Positions 36,427-48,474 of a stretch of 64,000 nucleotides of DNA are shown piece after piece. The stretch spans positions 22,239,578-22,303,577 of the forward strand of contig CM032131.1 of NCBI GenBank assembly GCA_018894105.1. The letters run 5' to 3'. Made by a program: the position numbers and the translations under genes. The notes beneath the pieces are model-generated. The model searched no databases. It was not told where the DNA came from and saw only the letters and a program-made list of their open reading frames with translations. Within the stretch, counting starts at the first letter, position 1, and the number at the start of each line of letters is the position of its first letter. The DNA comes from Jacaranda mimosifolia. Lineage: Eukaryota; Streptophyta; Magnoliopsida; Lamiales; Bignoniaceae.

Positions 36427-37311
36427 ATTTTATGTTTTACTTTGCATATTGGACCCTTGTGTAGCTAAAAGTTGAGTTGAGTTAGCAGATACTTGTAGTA
36501 CTTGTTCCCAAGTTCTTGTTTGATGGGATAATCCATTTTCTTGTTTTGTCAGTGTGCGTGGTTTTAGCTTTTAAGCAAATGTCTGTGGGGAATATTGGTC
36601 CTGGGCTGGAATATGCTGCGCTGCGGCCCACCCTTTCCGGTTGGGCTCATACCGACACGGCTGCAGCATATTTTACCTAACAAACAATCCAACAAGATGA
36701 ATTTGTAAATAGTAAATAAATTTCTAATAATATCATTTGATGCGAATCTGACTCACACTCCCCATTTAAATAAAGAATAATTACACTCAATGAACACCAG
36801 AAAGAAACCTCTACCTCAATTTATCTTCTTTCCCCCTTTTTTTTTTTGGAATATTATACATGTGTCCCTTTTTTTTTTCCCCCCTTTATTTATTTTGTTA
36901 CAAAGTATCCATATGGCGTCCTCCTGCTTGGAGCTTTGCCTCTCCCACAAGTCTACTCCACGGATTGGTCCAGATCTAACTAGCTTAAGTAGCTCTGCCC
37001 ATGTGGAGTCATGGACCGGGGGTTGGGAGTTTTTGGCTTGTGTGGGGTGGTGGTGGTGGTGGAAAGGGATGCAGGGGCATGGCCCCCCAACTTATTTGTG
37101 TGTGTATATATTAATTTTTTTTAATAATAGTTAATTTAAATTTAAATTTAAAAAAAATAGATTATTTAATATTAATTAAAATAATTAATTTTCAATTAAC
37201 ATTCATTAATTTTTAAAAAATTAACTTTTCTTGTTGACCTGAACTAAAAAATTAATTATTTGAAATTAATTAATTTTAATCGATGATAAAAATTTAAATT
37301 AAATAACTTAA
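36427..37311. other. Spacer between the MITE and MULE-2
   Basis: No gene recognised. Contains an interrupted inverted repeat around 36,612-36,672 (ATATGCTGC ... GCAGCATAT), a T-rich stretch and a G-rich stretch near 37,020-37,080, then an AT-rich ATTAATT-type region. Confidence 0.4.
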
Positions 37312-37480
37312 CTTTTAATTGGCTTAAAATCCCCAAACTCATTTTCAATTTTATGTTCAATCCCCCTTTTTTTTCTTTTTTTTTTGGGTCTTCACTCCCC
37401 ATCTCAACTTTATCTTTTGGAATCACTCCCTATTGATTGTATGAGTATTAAAATGCCCCTCATTTGGAATTTAAATTACA
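37312..37480 (+). repeat. Left terminal inverted repeat of MULE-2
   Basis: Shares the CCCCAAACTCATTTTCA, TTCAATCCCCC and CACTCCCCATCTCAACTTT blocks with MULE-1's ends, followed by a GAGTATTAAAATGCCCCTCA phrase also present (as ACTAAAATGCCCATGACTTC) in MULE-1 at 19,190. Confidence 0.75.
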
Positions 37481-38479
37481 AAATGACTTAAACTTTCTTC
37501 ACATTCCTGAAAATGGGTGAGAAAGCGCAGCCACATTTTTTTTTTTTGTCTGTTCTTTCATCTACGACTCTCTTTTTCCATTTTCTTCAATTTTTCTCTT
37601 CATCTAGAAACACCCTGTAACTGTCTGGCTCCTCTCGTTTCATTTTTCTTTTTCTTGTTGTGAGTGGTTTGTGTTTGATGCTTGAAGTAATATTTGCATT
37701 CTTGTTGTTTCCCATTTGCTAATTTTTTTTCTTCCAAAATATCATCCGCATCCATTAATTTTGAGAAAAAAAACAACGATTTGAGTGAAAATCAATAGGA
37801 AGGCAGATGCAAGGCGGTGTTTTTTGGCGGAAGTAGTGGTGCAATGAACTTGGCTCCATGAAGACTGGTAGGTCCCAAGGCCATTTCCATTGCTATTTTT
37901 GCTTGAAAACTCTTTTCTTGAATATATATTTCGCTAAAGTTAGGAATATGATATATAGGAAGATTAGATGATGTGATAAGCAAATATTTGTGAGTTATTT
38001 TCATATGAGGCCTGTGAGAGACAATTTGACTATTTGGAGTCTATATATCTGTTTATTTCTTAGTTATTATTTACTCGATTTGAACCAAATTTAGAACTCT
38101 AATTATAAGTTATTTTCTTCATTTTTTTTTGTTTTAATACTTTTTATCATTAATATATACTTTATTTAGTTATTAATACTTGACTTTTGTAATGCTAGAC
38201 TTAATTTAAAGTATGATTAATCTTGGATATGTTGTTAACTAAATTTTATAGATTCTATTCAAATTATAGTCTGTTTGAAGGGCGTAAATCATATCTAATA
38301 ATTTTCTATTATTTATCCTTAAAAACTTATGATTTACTCTTTTAGTATTGTATGCTATTATATTTAGTATAAAAATAATCCAATTCACTATTTATACTAG
38401 TGTATGCAGTATCGGATCCTTAATTATATATGTGCATTGAAATATTTCTAAAACTTATTTGTATTATTTTCTTGTTTGT

Positions 38480-39170
38480 AGGAATGAAAAAAAGAAAATT
38501 GGAATTATATGCCCGTTGCTTTCTTCGATGCTTTCCTATGGTAACAGAAGAATTGAAACCCACAATTGGATTCCAACCCATAAAGAGAACCTAATTTCAT
38601 GCATATTATCATATACCAAAGTTGAACATTATATTCAACTAAGTTGAAGCAATTTTAAGACCCTTTCAAGTATACAGATAGTCCTCTAGCAGATCCTTTA
38701 CCTAAATGTGTTGTTGTTGAGGTTGAGATCCACCTAATGGTGATGATGGTGAAGGTGATGATAGGGGAAAAAGAGGAAAAAAAGAGAGGATGAGTATGGT
38801 TTACTGCATTTCAATATTGATTAATGATGCGTAATGATGTGTTTGGATGGTTATTACTTGGATGATTTTAGTATTTATATATGGATGTTGAGAAGGATGT
38901 TTCAATATTTGAGCATATTGCTGCAAAAATTTTGATCAATGAGCATGGTTTAATGTATTCTAAGGCTCAATAATGATGTTCGGATGGTTATTATCTAGAT
39001 GAATTTACTTTTTGTATATGGATATTTATGTGATTGTTTCAGTATTTATGATATTTTTATTCGATAACATTTATAATTTGTGTATTTGGATGATCATAAT
39101 AGATGGTGTTTATAATTCATAGTATAATTTAAAATTTTATTTATATATAGATACTGGTAAAGATATATAT
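38480..39170 (+). pseudogene. Remnant of the MULE-2 gene region
   Basis: Most of the DUF1985-like gene is unrecognisable here. From about 38,890 to 39,170 the DNA matches the end of the MULE-1 gene and its downstream sequence (GAGCATATTGCTGCAAAAAT, GAGCATGGTTTAATGTATTC, GGTTATTATCTAGATGAATT also occur near 21,532-21,640). Upstream, 38,480-38,800 gives short open stretches such as ARCFLRCFPMVTEELKPTIG and DSPLADPLPKCVVVEVE, broken by stops, that I cannot assign. No intact protein is encoded. Confidence 0.5.
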
Positions 39171-42100
39171 ATATATTACATGTTAGCCCAAAATAAGTAC
39201 ACAACTAGTGATAACTCAGTACATAAATGCAGTTCTAAATTACATAATTATCAAAACTAAGTATTTTTTTGCAGATTTCCAGTATGAATGAGAGTATAAG
39301 TGGTTAGATATTGGTGCTTGTGTTCCCAACCATTTCAACATGTGCTACCACGAGCATTATTTGAAGAAAAAATGATTTTATTGTATTAGACTGTCTTATG
39401 TGTTGTTCAAAGTATCGAATTAATGTTAAACTTGACATGTGGGAAACCAAGTACAAAATCACGCAAAATAAGTACATAAATAGGAAAAACTGCATATATA
39501 AATGTAGTTCCAAAGCACATAGTTGCCAAAACTAGGTATTTTTTTTGCGGATTTCTAGCTTTGTTCTCAACACATAAGGGACTGAGTTCAATTCGGCCTA
39601 ATTTGGCCATTTCATGATCATAAGACCATGATGTATTAGTCATAGAACTCAAATAGTCATGATAAGTTCAGTAGTTTCCGATGGTGGTGTTAGGAGGATT
39701 CATTTAGCTCATGTATCAATGGTTTATACTACTATGAATGAGAGTGCAAGTAGTTGGATATGGGTGTTTGAGTTCCCAACCATTTCAACACGTACTATCA
39801 CGACCATTCCTTTAACAAGCCATATTTTTATCGCGTTAGGGTGTCTTATGTGATGTTCCATTCATCGAATTGAGCCTCATCTCGACCTTTGGAAAAGCAA
39901 ATACAGAAACACGTATAATAGGTACACAACATTTGAAAATTAAGTATATAAACGCAGTTCTGAAGTATATAGTCACCAAAACTAGGTACTTTTTTGCTTA
40001 TTTCTAGTATTGTTCTCAAAACATAAGGGACCGAGTTCAATTCAGCCTAATTTGGCCATTGCGTAATTATAAGACTAAGGCATATTAGCCTGTCATGTTA
40101 GGTTCACTGGTTCGGGAGGATTCATTTGGCTAATGCATCAATGGTTTATACTACTATGAATGAGAATGCAAGTGGTTGAATGTATGCGTTTGAGTTTCCA
40201 ACTATTTCAACACATACTATCACGATCATTCTTCAACAAACCATGATTTTGTTGTGTTGGGGTATCTTATGTGTTGTTCCACGATCGAATTGAACATCAT
40301 CTCGGCCTTTGGAAAAGTGAATACATACATACAAAAAATAAGTACACAACATTAGCAAACTAAGTACATAAATGTAGTTTTGGAGTATATAATTGCCAAT
40401 ACTGGACACTTTTTCATCAGTTCTCAGTATCATTCTCAGCACATAAGGGATCAAGTTCAATTTGGCCTAATCTAGCCATTACGGGATCATAGGACCATGG
40501 CGTATTAGCCTTAGGAGTCACATAGTCATGATAGGTTCACTGATTTTCAATGGTGGTGTCGGGAGAATTCATTTAGCTCATACATCAATGGTTTATACTA
40601 CTCTAAATAAGAACACAAGTGATTGGATGTGTGTGTTTGAGTTTTCAACCATTTCAAGATGTACTATCACTACCATTTCTTCAACAAGCCACAATTTTAT
40701 CGTGTTGGAATATCTTATATGTTGTTTTATGCATCGAATTGAGTCCCATCTTGGCGTTTGAAAAAGTAAGTACATAAACACGTCGACTTTTGTTTGAGCA
40801 CCTTCGGTTCTTTACTTAACCTACGTATAGGGTCCAATGCATTCCAAAATATCAACCTCCTCGATTTTATTTTTGAAAGAGTCATCGGAACTATGTCATC
40901 TTATTCCCTACAGCGACACCGATTACGGCAGGTTTGGCATCCAAAAAAACCCAGCTCGATTTCATCATTCGTGATCCTTCGCGAATATTTGCCTGCTATG
41001 AAGGAGAACCTACTGACTACCAACAACTGTCATGACCCGACTAGGTCTTTGGAAGCGCAGAGACTAAATCAATAGAGATGCCTTCCCAAGGTCTGGTCTC
41101 TTTGGTATAGGTAAATAAATGAACAACATTGGCAAACTAAGTACATAATTGCAATTCTAGAGTACATAACTACCAATATTAGGTACTTTTTTGCCGATTT
41201 CAGTATCATTCTCAGTACATAGGGGATCGAGTTCAATTCGGCCTAATTTGGCTATTACGTTATCATAAGACTACGATATATTAGCCCTTGAAGTCATATA
41301 ATCATGATAGGTTCACTGGTTTTCAATGGTGGTGTCAGGAAGATTTATTTGGTTCATGCATCAACGGTTTATACTACTTTGAATAAGAGGGCAAGTGGTT
41401 GGATGTGTGTGTTTGAGTTCCCAACCATTTTAACACGTATTATCACAATTATTTTTTCTACAAACCACAATTTTATCACGTTAGGAGGGTGTCTTGTGTG
41501 TTGTTCCATACATTGAATTGAGTTTTATCTCGACCTTTGAAAAAGCAAGTACATGAACACGAAAAATAAGTACCCAACATTTGCAAAATAAGTACATAAG
41601 TGTAGTTCTAGAGTATATAACTGCTAATGCTTTTTTCCCTAATTTTCGGTATCATTCTCAGCACATAAGAGATCAAGTTCAATTCGGCCTAATCTGGCCA
41701 TTGCGTGATCATAAGACCATGACGTATCATTATCAACATATTAGGGATTTTCGGTACCATTCATAAACTGATTCGTACCACGATGAATGAGAGTGTAAGA
41801 ATTTGGATGTAGGTGTTTGTGTTCCAAACTATTTCAACACGTGTGTATCCAAACCATTTCTTCAACATACTATAGTTTTGTTGTATTATGGTCACTTATG
41901 TGTTGTTCTATGTATTGAATTGAGTCTCATCTCGGCCTTTATAAAAGCAAATACATAAACGTGAAAAATAAGTATACAATATATATAAATTAAGTACATT
42001 AATGCAGTTCTGGAGTACATAAATGCTTATACTGGGTACCTTTTTGTGGATTTTCGGTGTTATTCTCAGCACATAAAGGATCGAGTTGAATTCGGCCTAA

Positions 42101-43795
42101 TTTGGCCATTGCGTGATCATAAGACCATGGCGTATAATTATCAGCACATTAGGGATTTCCAGTACCATACATGAACGGTTTCACACTACTATAAATAATA
42201 GCGTAAGTGGTTGGATGTAGGTGTTTGTGTTTCCAAACCATTTTTACATGTGCGTATCCAAATCATTTCTTCAACAAACCATGATTTTCTCGTGTTGGGG
42301 TATCTTATATGTTGTTTCACGTATTGAATTAAGCCTCATCTCGCCTTTTGGAAAGCAAGTTTTTAAACACAAAAAATAAGTACACAACATTAGTAAATTG
42401 AGTACATAAGCGCAGTTCGGGAGTACATAACTGTCAAAATTGAGTACCTTTTCACCAATTTTCGATATCATTCTCGACACATAAGGGATTGAGTTCAATT
42501 TAACAATAATCTGGCTATTGTTTGATCATAAGATCATAGCATATTAGTCTTAGAACTCATATAGTCATGATAGGTTCACTAGTTTTCCATAGTGGTGTCA
42601 GGAGGATTTATTTCGCTCATGCATCAATAGTTTATACCACTCTAAATGAGAACGCAAGTAGTTGGATGTGGGTGTTTGAGTTCCCAACCATTAAACATGT
42701 ACTATCACCATCATTTCTTCAACAAACTATGATTTTATCACATCGGGGTGTCTTATGAGTTGTTGCACGCATTGAATTGAGTCTCATCCCAGCCTTTGGA
42801 AAAGCAAACACATGAACACGAAAAATAAGTACACAATATTAGCAAACTGACTACACAAGGGTAGTTCGGGATTACATAACTGCTAAAATTGGGTACTTTT
42901 TTGCCAATTTTTGGTGTCATTATCAGCACATAAGAGATTGAGTTCAATTAGGCCTAATTTGGCCATTGCGTGATCATAAGATCATAGCCAACACGTACTA
43001 TCACGACCACATATTCGACCAATCATGCATTTAAAGTTATGAGGTCACCAATGTCTTGTTCCATGCATCGATTGAGGTTAAAATCAGCCTTTGGAAAAGC
43101 AAGTCCATAATCCCTTGCCATAAGTACACAACATATACAAAGTGAGTACATAAACCTTGTCCCTAAGTACATAAGTGCTAGAACTTGGTACTTTTTTTTC
43201 CAAATTTTCGGTATCATTCTCAGCGCATGAGAAAATGTTCTCCATTTTGCCTAATTTGCCTATTTCATGATCATCAGACCACGAAGTATAATCACAATAT
43301 TTTTTTAGGTTGCTCCACAAATTGAATTGAGATTAGAATCGTTCTTTAGAAAAGCAAGTGCAGAAGCCCTGATTGTAAATACTCAACATATGTAGTTTTA
43401 CTACATAAACAGATGTCCGAAGTACATAAGTGCCTAAAATGGGTACTTTTTTTTCTTCGTATATCCAGTATCATTTTTAGCAGAAAATGGTATTTTTATC
43501 TGCATTTAAAGTATCCAACATATTTGGTAACATATTTAAGAAACGTGATACATTGCACTACATGCAATACCAAACATTCCAATACGTACTATGTTTTATT
43601 GGGTGTTCCACACATTGAATTGAGGTTAAAATCGTTCTTTGTAAAAGAAAGTACAGAAGCCCTGATTGTAAGTACACAACATGTGCGGTTTCAATACACA
43701 AACGGATGTTTGAAGTATATAAGTGCCAAAAATGGGTACTTTTTTCCACATATCCAATATATTGCACTACATGCTAATTTGTCTTTGCCGTCCAC
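39170..43795. repeat. Tandem array of ~420-450-bp GTAC-rich units in MULE-2
   Basis: The anchor CATGATAGG or a variant occurs near 39,657, 40,097, 40,527, 41,305 and 42,568, with more degenerate units between and after. Phrases are the same as in MULE-1 (AAGTACATAAATGCAGTTCT, GGTACTTTTTTGC, CATTCTCAGCACATAAGGGA, GAGTTCCCAACCATTTCAAC). The variant sub-unit with AATCATGCATTTAAAG recurs at 43,020. The last part (43,330-43,790) is a shorter, more diverged unit repeated twice (AGAAGCCCTGATTGTAA at about 43,363 and 43,662). A unique 315-bp block interrupts the array at 40,795. Confidence 0.88.
40795..41110. other. Unrelated 315-bp block interrupting the MULE-2 array
   Basis: The array phrase stops after AAGTACATAAACACG and resumes after about 315 bp at AAATGAACAACATTGGC. 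The block is less AT-rich than its surroundings and keeps a 93-codon frame open on the plus strand (40,794-41,075). I recognise no protein family in it (it reads for example IGSNAFQNINLLDFIFERVI). It could be a captured gene fragment or part of another transposon. No target duplication was visible. Confidence 0.5.
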
Positions 43796-43821
43796 CAGGT
43801 TAACTTTTTCAGACAACTATC

Positions 43822-44666
43822 TATAGACATATTAATTTTAGCCAATGGAGAAGTGATTTCATCTAAAATAATATGGTAGATAATAATTTAAAATTTCTAT
43901 TTATTTCTTGGAATTTACTAAATTTAATTTCAAAAGATAAATAGCTAATTTTAATTAATACTCTAGTATTTATTTTAAGCTCAAATCAAACATTGACAAG
44001 TATCAAACATGAAGTGTATATATCTATAGACCAATCAAATCAAAGATATTTAATATTATCTTTTGATACTTGATATTATCTCTTGATATTTGATATTATT
44101 TTATCAAAGAGATAACCCTCAAAGAAGTTTAAGTCAATATGAAAGTTTCATATCAAGCATCTATATAAAGGGGGTGACCAAAACTTATTCAACACACAAC
44201 ACAAATTCCACCAAGTAAGAGGAGCTTTGGAGGAGCCCAGTAATTCTCTCAACCAAATTCAAGGAGATTCACAACGTTCAATGCATTCTTCGCGAAACTC
44301 ATTATATTTTAGCATTTAATTCAAGATTAAGATGCAGAGCCCTCGAATTGGCGTTATTTTATTCAAATTAAATTCAAGGAGATCCATGATGTTCAAGGCA
44401 TTCTTTGTGGAGCTCATATATTTTGGCATTTGATTCGAGATATATTTTGGCATTATTTTCTTCAAATCAAATTTAAGGAGATTCATGGCGTTCAAAGCGT
44501 TCTTCACTAAACTCATTAAATTCAAGATCATATTTGGAAGGGAAGAATAAGAGAATTAGATAAGAGATTGAATCCACAGTTGATAGATTTTAATTTTATT
44601 TTATTTGTACAATTTTCTTGTCTTGTAATTTTGTTTATTGTAGACAAAAAGAAATTTACGCTTACA
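43822..44666 (+). repeat. 5' LTR of the gag-only element
   Basis: Direct copy of 47,174-48,010. Near its end are three imperfect internal repeats of about 115 bp (each with AAATTCAAGGAGATTCA and GTTCAAGGCATTCTT-like words, 44,255-44,520). A TATA box lies at 44,162-44,169. The first base pair of the LTR differs from the 3' copy (TA instead of TG). Confidence 0.88.
44162..44169 (+). promoter_or_regulatory. TATA box in the 5' LTR of the gag-only element
   Basis: CTATATAAAGGGGGTGACC; the 3' LTR has CTATAAAGGGGGTGACC at 47,494-47,510. The conservation of the box and the GGGGGTGACC behind it in both LTRs supports a promoter role. Confidence 0.65.
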
Positions 44667-44735
44667 AATTTTGGCATGCCTGGTGGGACTATTTCTACCT
44701 CTCATCTCTTTCATTCATCAATATTGAAGTGTCAA

Positions 44736-45865
44736 ATGACCGCCAACAAGACTGCTGCATTGAAGATTACTACCTCAAATTCCTCAAGTGTTAGAGCAAA
44801 AAGTGTTGGTGTCATCACAAGAAGTATATTCAAGAAGTTGCAATCATCTTCGGAGGTAGCTCATTTGCTTGCTATGGAAAAGGTGATGCATTATTTTATT
44901 GATAAGAAGGGAGATGGTGGAGAATCAAAGGAAGAATAAGCATCATCAATTCTCCACTCAACATCAAATTCCTCGAGCATAGCAACGGTGATGGTGACAA
45001 GTGCGACAACCTTGGAAGAACAAATTGCAAATTTGACGAGGTTATTGAAGGACTCACGAAGTGTGTTCAAAAGATAGACTTTCAAATCTCCAAATTGATA
45101 AGTAAAGTGGACAATCTTGATGTCAGCTGCATGGTGGAGAAACAAATTGAGGCCCAGGAGGAAGGCAAAATATCTATAAGGAGACAACCAGCCAAAATTA
45201 AAGATATTGCATCAAAAGAACTACAAGTTTCCACCGATGGATTAATTCCCATTGACCCATTGAAGGAGTTTATCATGGAGACTGTCAAAGATAAGCTTCA
45301 TGGAAGTTCTTAGACGTCTATGACTTACTCCAAACCGTATATTCAAAGGATTGACAACTTGAAAATGCCAATTGGTTTCCAACCCCCAAAGTTTTAGCAA
45401 TTTGATAGTAAAGGCAACCCAAAGCAGTACGTGGCTCATTTTGTTGAGATTTGTAATAATGCTGGGACATATGGGGATCATTTAGTCAAGCAATTTGTTC
45501 GATCATTAAAAGATGATGCTTTTGATTGGTATACTGACTTGGAGGCAGGCTCCATTGATAGTTGGAGGTAACTGGAACAAAAGTTCCTCAATCATTTCTA
45601 CAGCAGTCGAAGGACAATCAGCATAATTGAACTCATCAACTCTCCCTAGTGGAAAGAAGAACCTGTGGTTGACTACATAAATCACTGGAGAAATTTCAGC
45701 CTTAATTGTAAAGATCAATTGTCGAAAGCTTCAGCAATTAAGATGTGTATCCAAGGAATGCATTGGAGTATTTGCTACATACTTTAAGGAATTAAACCAA
45801 AAAATTTTGAAGATTGGCAACTCGTGCACATAACATTGAAATGAACATGAATTTTGATGAATAAG
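44736..45865 (+). pseudogene. Gag pseudogene of the gag-only element
   Basis: Starts with MTANKTAALKITTSNSSS and SVGVITRSIFKKL, an N-terminus typical of this group, open to 44,937. After frameshifts the retrotransposon gag domain appears at 45,330-45,850: YIQRIDNLKMPIGFQPPKF, FDSKGNPKQYVAHFVEICNN, AGTYGDHLVKQFVRSLKDDA, FDWYTDLEAGSIDSW, EEPVVDYINHWRNFSLNCKD and ASAIKMCIQGMHW. At least five stop codons interrupt it. Known family role: capsid formation. No zinc knuckle or pol region follows; the DNA turns into minisatellite. Confidence 0.82.
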
Positions 45866-45949
45866 AAGACTCAAGTAATATCGATAGTCAAAAAATGTTA
45901 GGGGCAGTCAACTTTCATCTCCAAATTCTAAGTACTCCTCAAAAGAGCC

Positions 45950-46480
45950 TAAACTGTCAATAATGCTCCCAAATAAGATCATAAACTATCTAAAATTCTC
46001 ATGTCTCCAAATCCACGACTCAAGTCTCCAAGTCTTCAAATTCAAGACACAAGTCTTCAAGTCTCCAAATTCAAACTTAAGTCTTCAAGTTTTCAAATAC
46101 AAACTCAAGTCTCCAAGTCTCTAAAGTCCACAACTCAAGTCTCCAAGACTTCAAGTCAAGGCTCAAGTCTCTAAGCCTCCAAGTTCAAACTCAAATTTTG
46201 AAGTCTCCAAATTAAAGACTCAAGTCTTCAAATTTAAAATCATGCCTCAAGTCTCCAAGTATTCAAGTTAAAGCTCAAGTTTCGAAGTCTTCAAATTCAA
46301 AACTCATGTCTCCAAATCTCTAAATCCATGACTCAAGTCTTCAAATCTTCAAATGCAAGACTCAAGTCTCCAGATATCTAAATTCAAGACTTAAATCTTC
46401 AAGTTTTCAAATCAAAGACTTTTATTTTCAAGTCTTCAAGTCCAAAGCTCAAGTCTTCAAATTCCAAATGCTCCTAGATA
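45950..46480. repeat. CTCAAGTCTCCAAGTCTTCAAATTCA minisatellite family
   Basis: Variants of ACTCAAGTCTCCAAGTCTTC and AAATTCAAGACTCAAGTCT fill the stretch, with a short irregular period (roughly 12 within 30-36 bp). It lies between gag and the 3' LTR of the gag-only element and has no persistent frame. Confidence 0.85.
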
Positions 46481-46900
46481 CGAATATAAACTGTCTGAAA
46501 ATTTTAAATTAAAATTTTTCCATGTGCTTCTTGATAAGAGTTTAAATTGTCAATAAGGCTCCTAGATATGAGCATTAACTATCTAAATATTCAAAGTTTC
46601 CCCATGTGCTCCTTGATAAGAGCTTAAACTGTTAATAATACTCCTATCTATAAGCATAAGCTATCTAAAATTTTAAGTTAGTATCCCCATGTACTCTTTG
46701 ATAAGAGTGTAAATTATCTATTAAGTTAAACTCAAGTAAACTCCTTGACATGAGTATAAATTGTCAATCAAATTCAGGAAGACTCATTGATACAAGTATA
46801 AAATGTCTACTCCAGTTAAATATGTTCCTTAACGTATGAGTCTAAACTCTATGTTACCCCTGGCCTGTATGAATATAAACTATATACGGCACCCCCTTCA
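46480..46900. repeat. Irregular repeat of about 80 bp with GCTCCTTGATAAGAG words
   Basis: The phrase (G/T)CTCCT(T/A)GATA(A/T)GAG, followed by TATAAACTGTC or TTAAACTGTC, recurs near 46,470, 46,528, 46,560, 46,610, 46,640 and 46,690, then in shorter forms to 46,860. Non-coding part of the gag-only element. Confidence 0.65.
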
Positions 46901-47173
46901 AAAAGATGTTTACTTTGAACTGCGTTGTAAATTGATCTATTTATTGGGTTCATAAGCAGATTTGAGGACTTCATCATAAAAATCTCTACGTATTGGCTAT
47001 CCCACAAAGAGATGATATTTCTTGATGGTAGTATAGTTCAAGGAAAGCTTAGAGGATGTTCTTGCTACAGACGTAGGTGAAAAGAAAAAAAAAAAGAAAA
47101 GAAAAAATTCTCAGATACTTCAAGCTTTGCCTCTTTCGTGGATGATTAACATATCTTTTCATAAGCTTTGATT

Positions 47174-48010
47174 TGTAGACATATTAATTTTAGCCAATGG
47201 AGAAGTGATTACATGTAAAATAATATGCTAGATATTAATTTAAAATTTCTATTTATTTCTTGAAATTTATTAAATTTAATTCCAAAAGATAAATAGCTAA
47301 TTTTAGTTAATACTCTAGTATTTATTTTAAGCTCAAATCAAACATTGAAAAGTATCGAAGATGAAGTGTATATATCTATAGACCAATCAAATAAAAAATA
47401 TTTGATATTATTTCTTGATTTTGATATTATCTTATCAAGGAGATAATCCTCAAAGAAGTTTAAGTCAATCTAAAAGTTCCACATCAAGCATCTCTATAAA
47501 GGGGGTGACCAAAACTCATTCAATACATAACACAAATTTTAGCAAGTGAAAGGAGCTTTGGAGGAGTCTAGTAATTATTTCAATCAAATTCAAGGAGATC
47601 CACGACATTTAAAGCGTTCTTTGTAGAACTTATCATATTTTGGATTTTGATTCAAGATTAAGGTGCGGAGCCCTCGAATTGGCATTATTTTATTCAAATT
47701 AAATTCAAGGAGATCCATGACGTTCAAGGCATTCTTTGCGAAGCTCATATATTTTGGTGTTTGATTCGAGATTAAGATGTGAAGCCCTCGAATTGGAGTT
47801 ATTTTCTCCAAATCAAATTTAAAGAGATTCACGGCATTCAAGACATTCTTCACAAAGCTCATTAAATTCAAGATCATATTTAGAAGGGAAGAATTAGAGA
47901 ATTAGATAAGAGATTGAATCCACAGTTGATAGATTTTAATTTAATTTTATTTGTACGATTTTCTTGTCTTGTAATTTTGTTTATTGTAGATAAAGAAATT
48001 TGCGCTTACA
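47174..48010 (+). repeat. 3' LTR of the gag-only element
   Basis: Direct copy of 43,822-44,666, beginning TGTAGACATATT and ending CGCTTACA. It differs from the 5' LTR by scattered substitutions and small indels, so the insertion is not recent. Confidence 0.88.
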
Positions 48011-48366
48011 CCATCATATCAACTACGGTCATTTTTAAGCATAATACAGGCGAATCATGTTGGACACATCCTCGTCAGCATTCAAAGTCATGTACCTTTT
48101 TTGATGGCGAGCAAGGTATTGGATTTCAGTTGGAAATACAATCCCATTAGAGTCATGCTCTCAAAAATGGATATGATATATAGTTCTTCATCATACATAC
48201 AACTCCCTGACAGTTGAACTTGAGGTTCTTCCCCACTACCCGACATTTTTAAGCTAAAAAATAATTAAAATAACTACTACTAGCCAAAGATTACATTGCT
48301 GCTTTACTATACAACAATGGAGACAAAGTAGGACTGCTTCTTGCTAACATGTTGTAGCTGATCGCT

Positions 48367-48416
<50 letters not shown>

Positions 48417-48474
48417 GTCGGACAACAGGATTTTGGAAATAGAGGAAAGAAAAAAAAACCATTAAACTAAGGCC
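48011..48474. other. Right sub-terminal arm of MULE-2
   Basis: Shares with MULE-1 (26,990-27,340) the CAACTCCCTGACAGTTGAA phrase, the TTTTTAAGCTAAAAAATAA phrase, GCTGCTTTACTATACAACAA and a (GA)n run at 48,369-48,414. No gene. Confidence 0.7.
48369..48414. repeat. (GA)n microsatellite
   Basis: About 23 GA dinucleotides; equivalent position to the (GA)n run in MULE-1. Confidence 0.95.

Larger units (their letters stand above)
43822..48010 (+). mobile_element. Gag-only LTR retrotransposon (TR-GAG/LARD type) inside MULE-2
   Basis: Two LTRs in direct orientation, 43,822-44,666 (845 bp) and 47,174-48,010 (837 bp), start T(A/G)TAGACATATTAATTTTAG and end AAATTT(A/G)CGCTTACA. Flanking bases CTATC (43,817-43,821) and CCATC (48,011-48,015) are a probable 5-bp duplication with one mismatch. 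The 2.5-kb interior holds a decayed gag domain, then repetitive non-coding DNA, then a purine tract at 47,080-47,110. No protease, polymerase or integrase is present, so mobilisation would need a partner element. A TTTTGGCATGCCTGGTGGGA phrase right after the 5' LTR is the likely primer-binding region. Confidence 0.88.

Noticed and set aside
36612..36672. Interrupted inverted repeat ATATGCTGC...GCAGCATAT as a possible microRNA hairpin or terminator
   Set aside because: Only about 9-11 bp pair and the loop is some 40 bp with little further pairing; not enough for a miRNA precursor.
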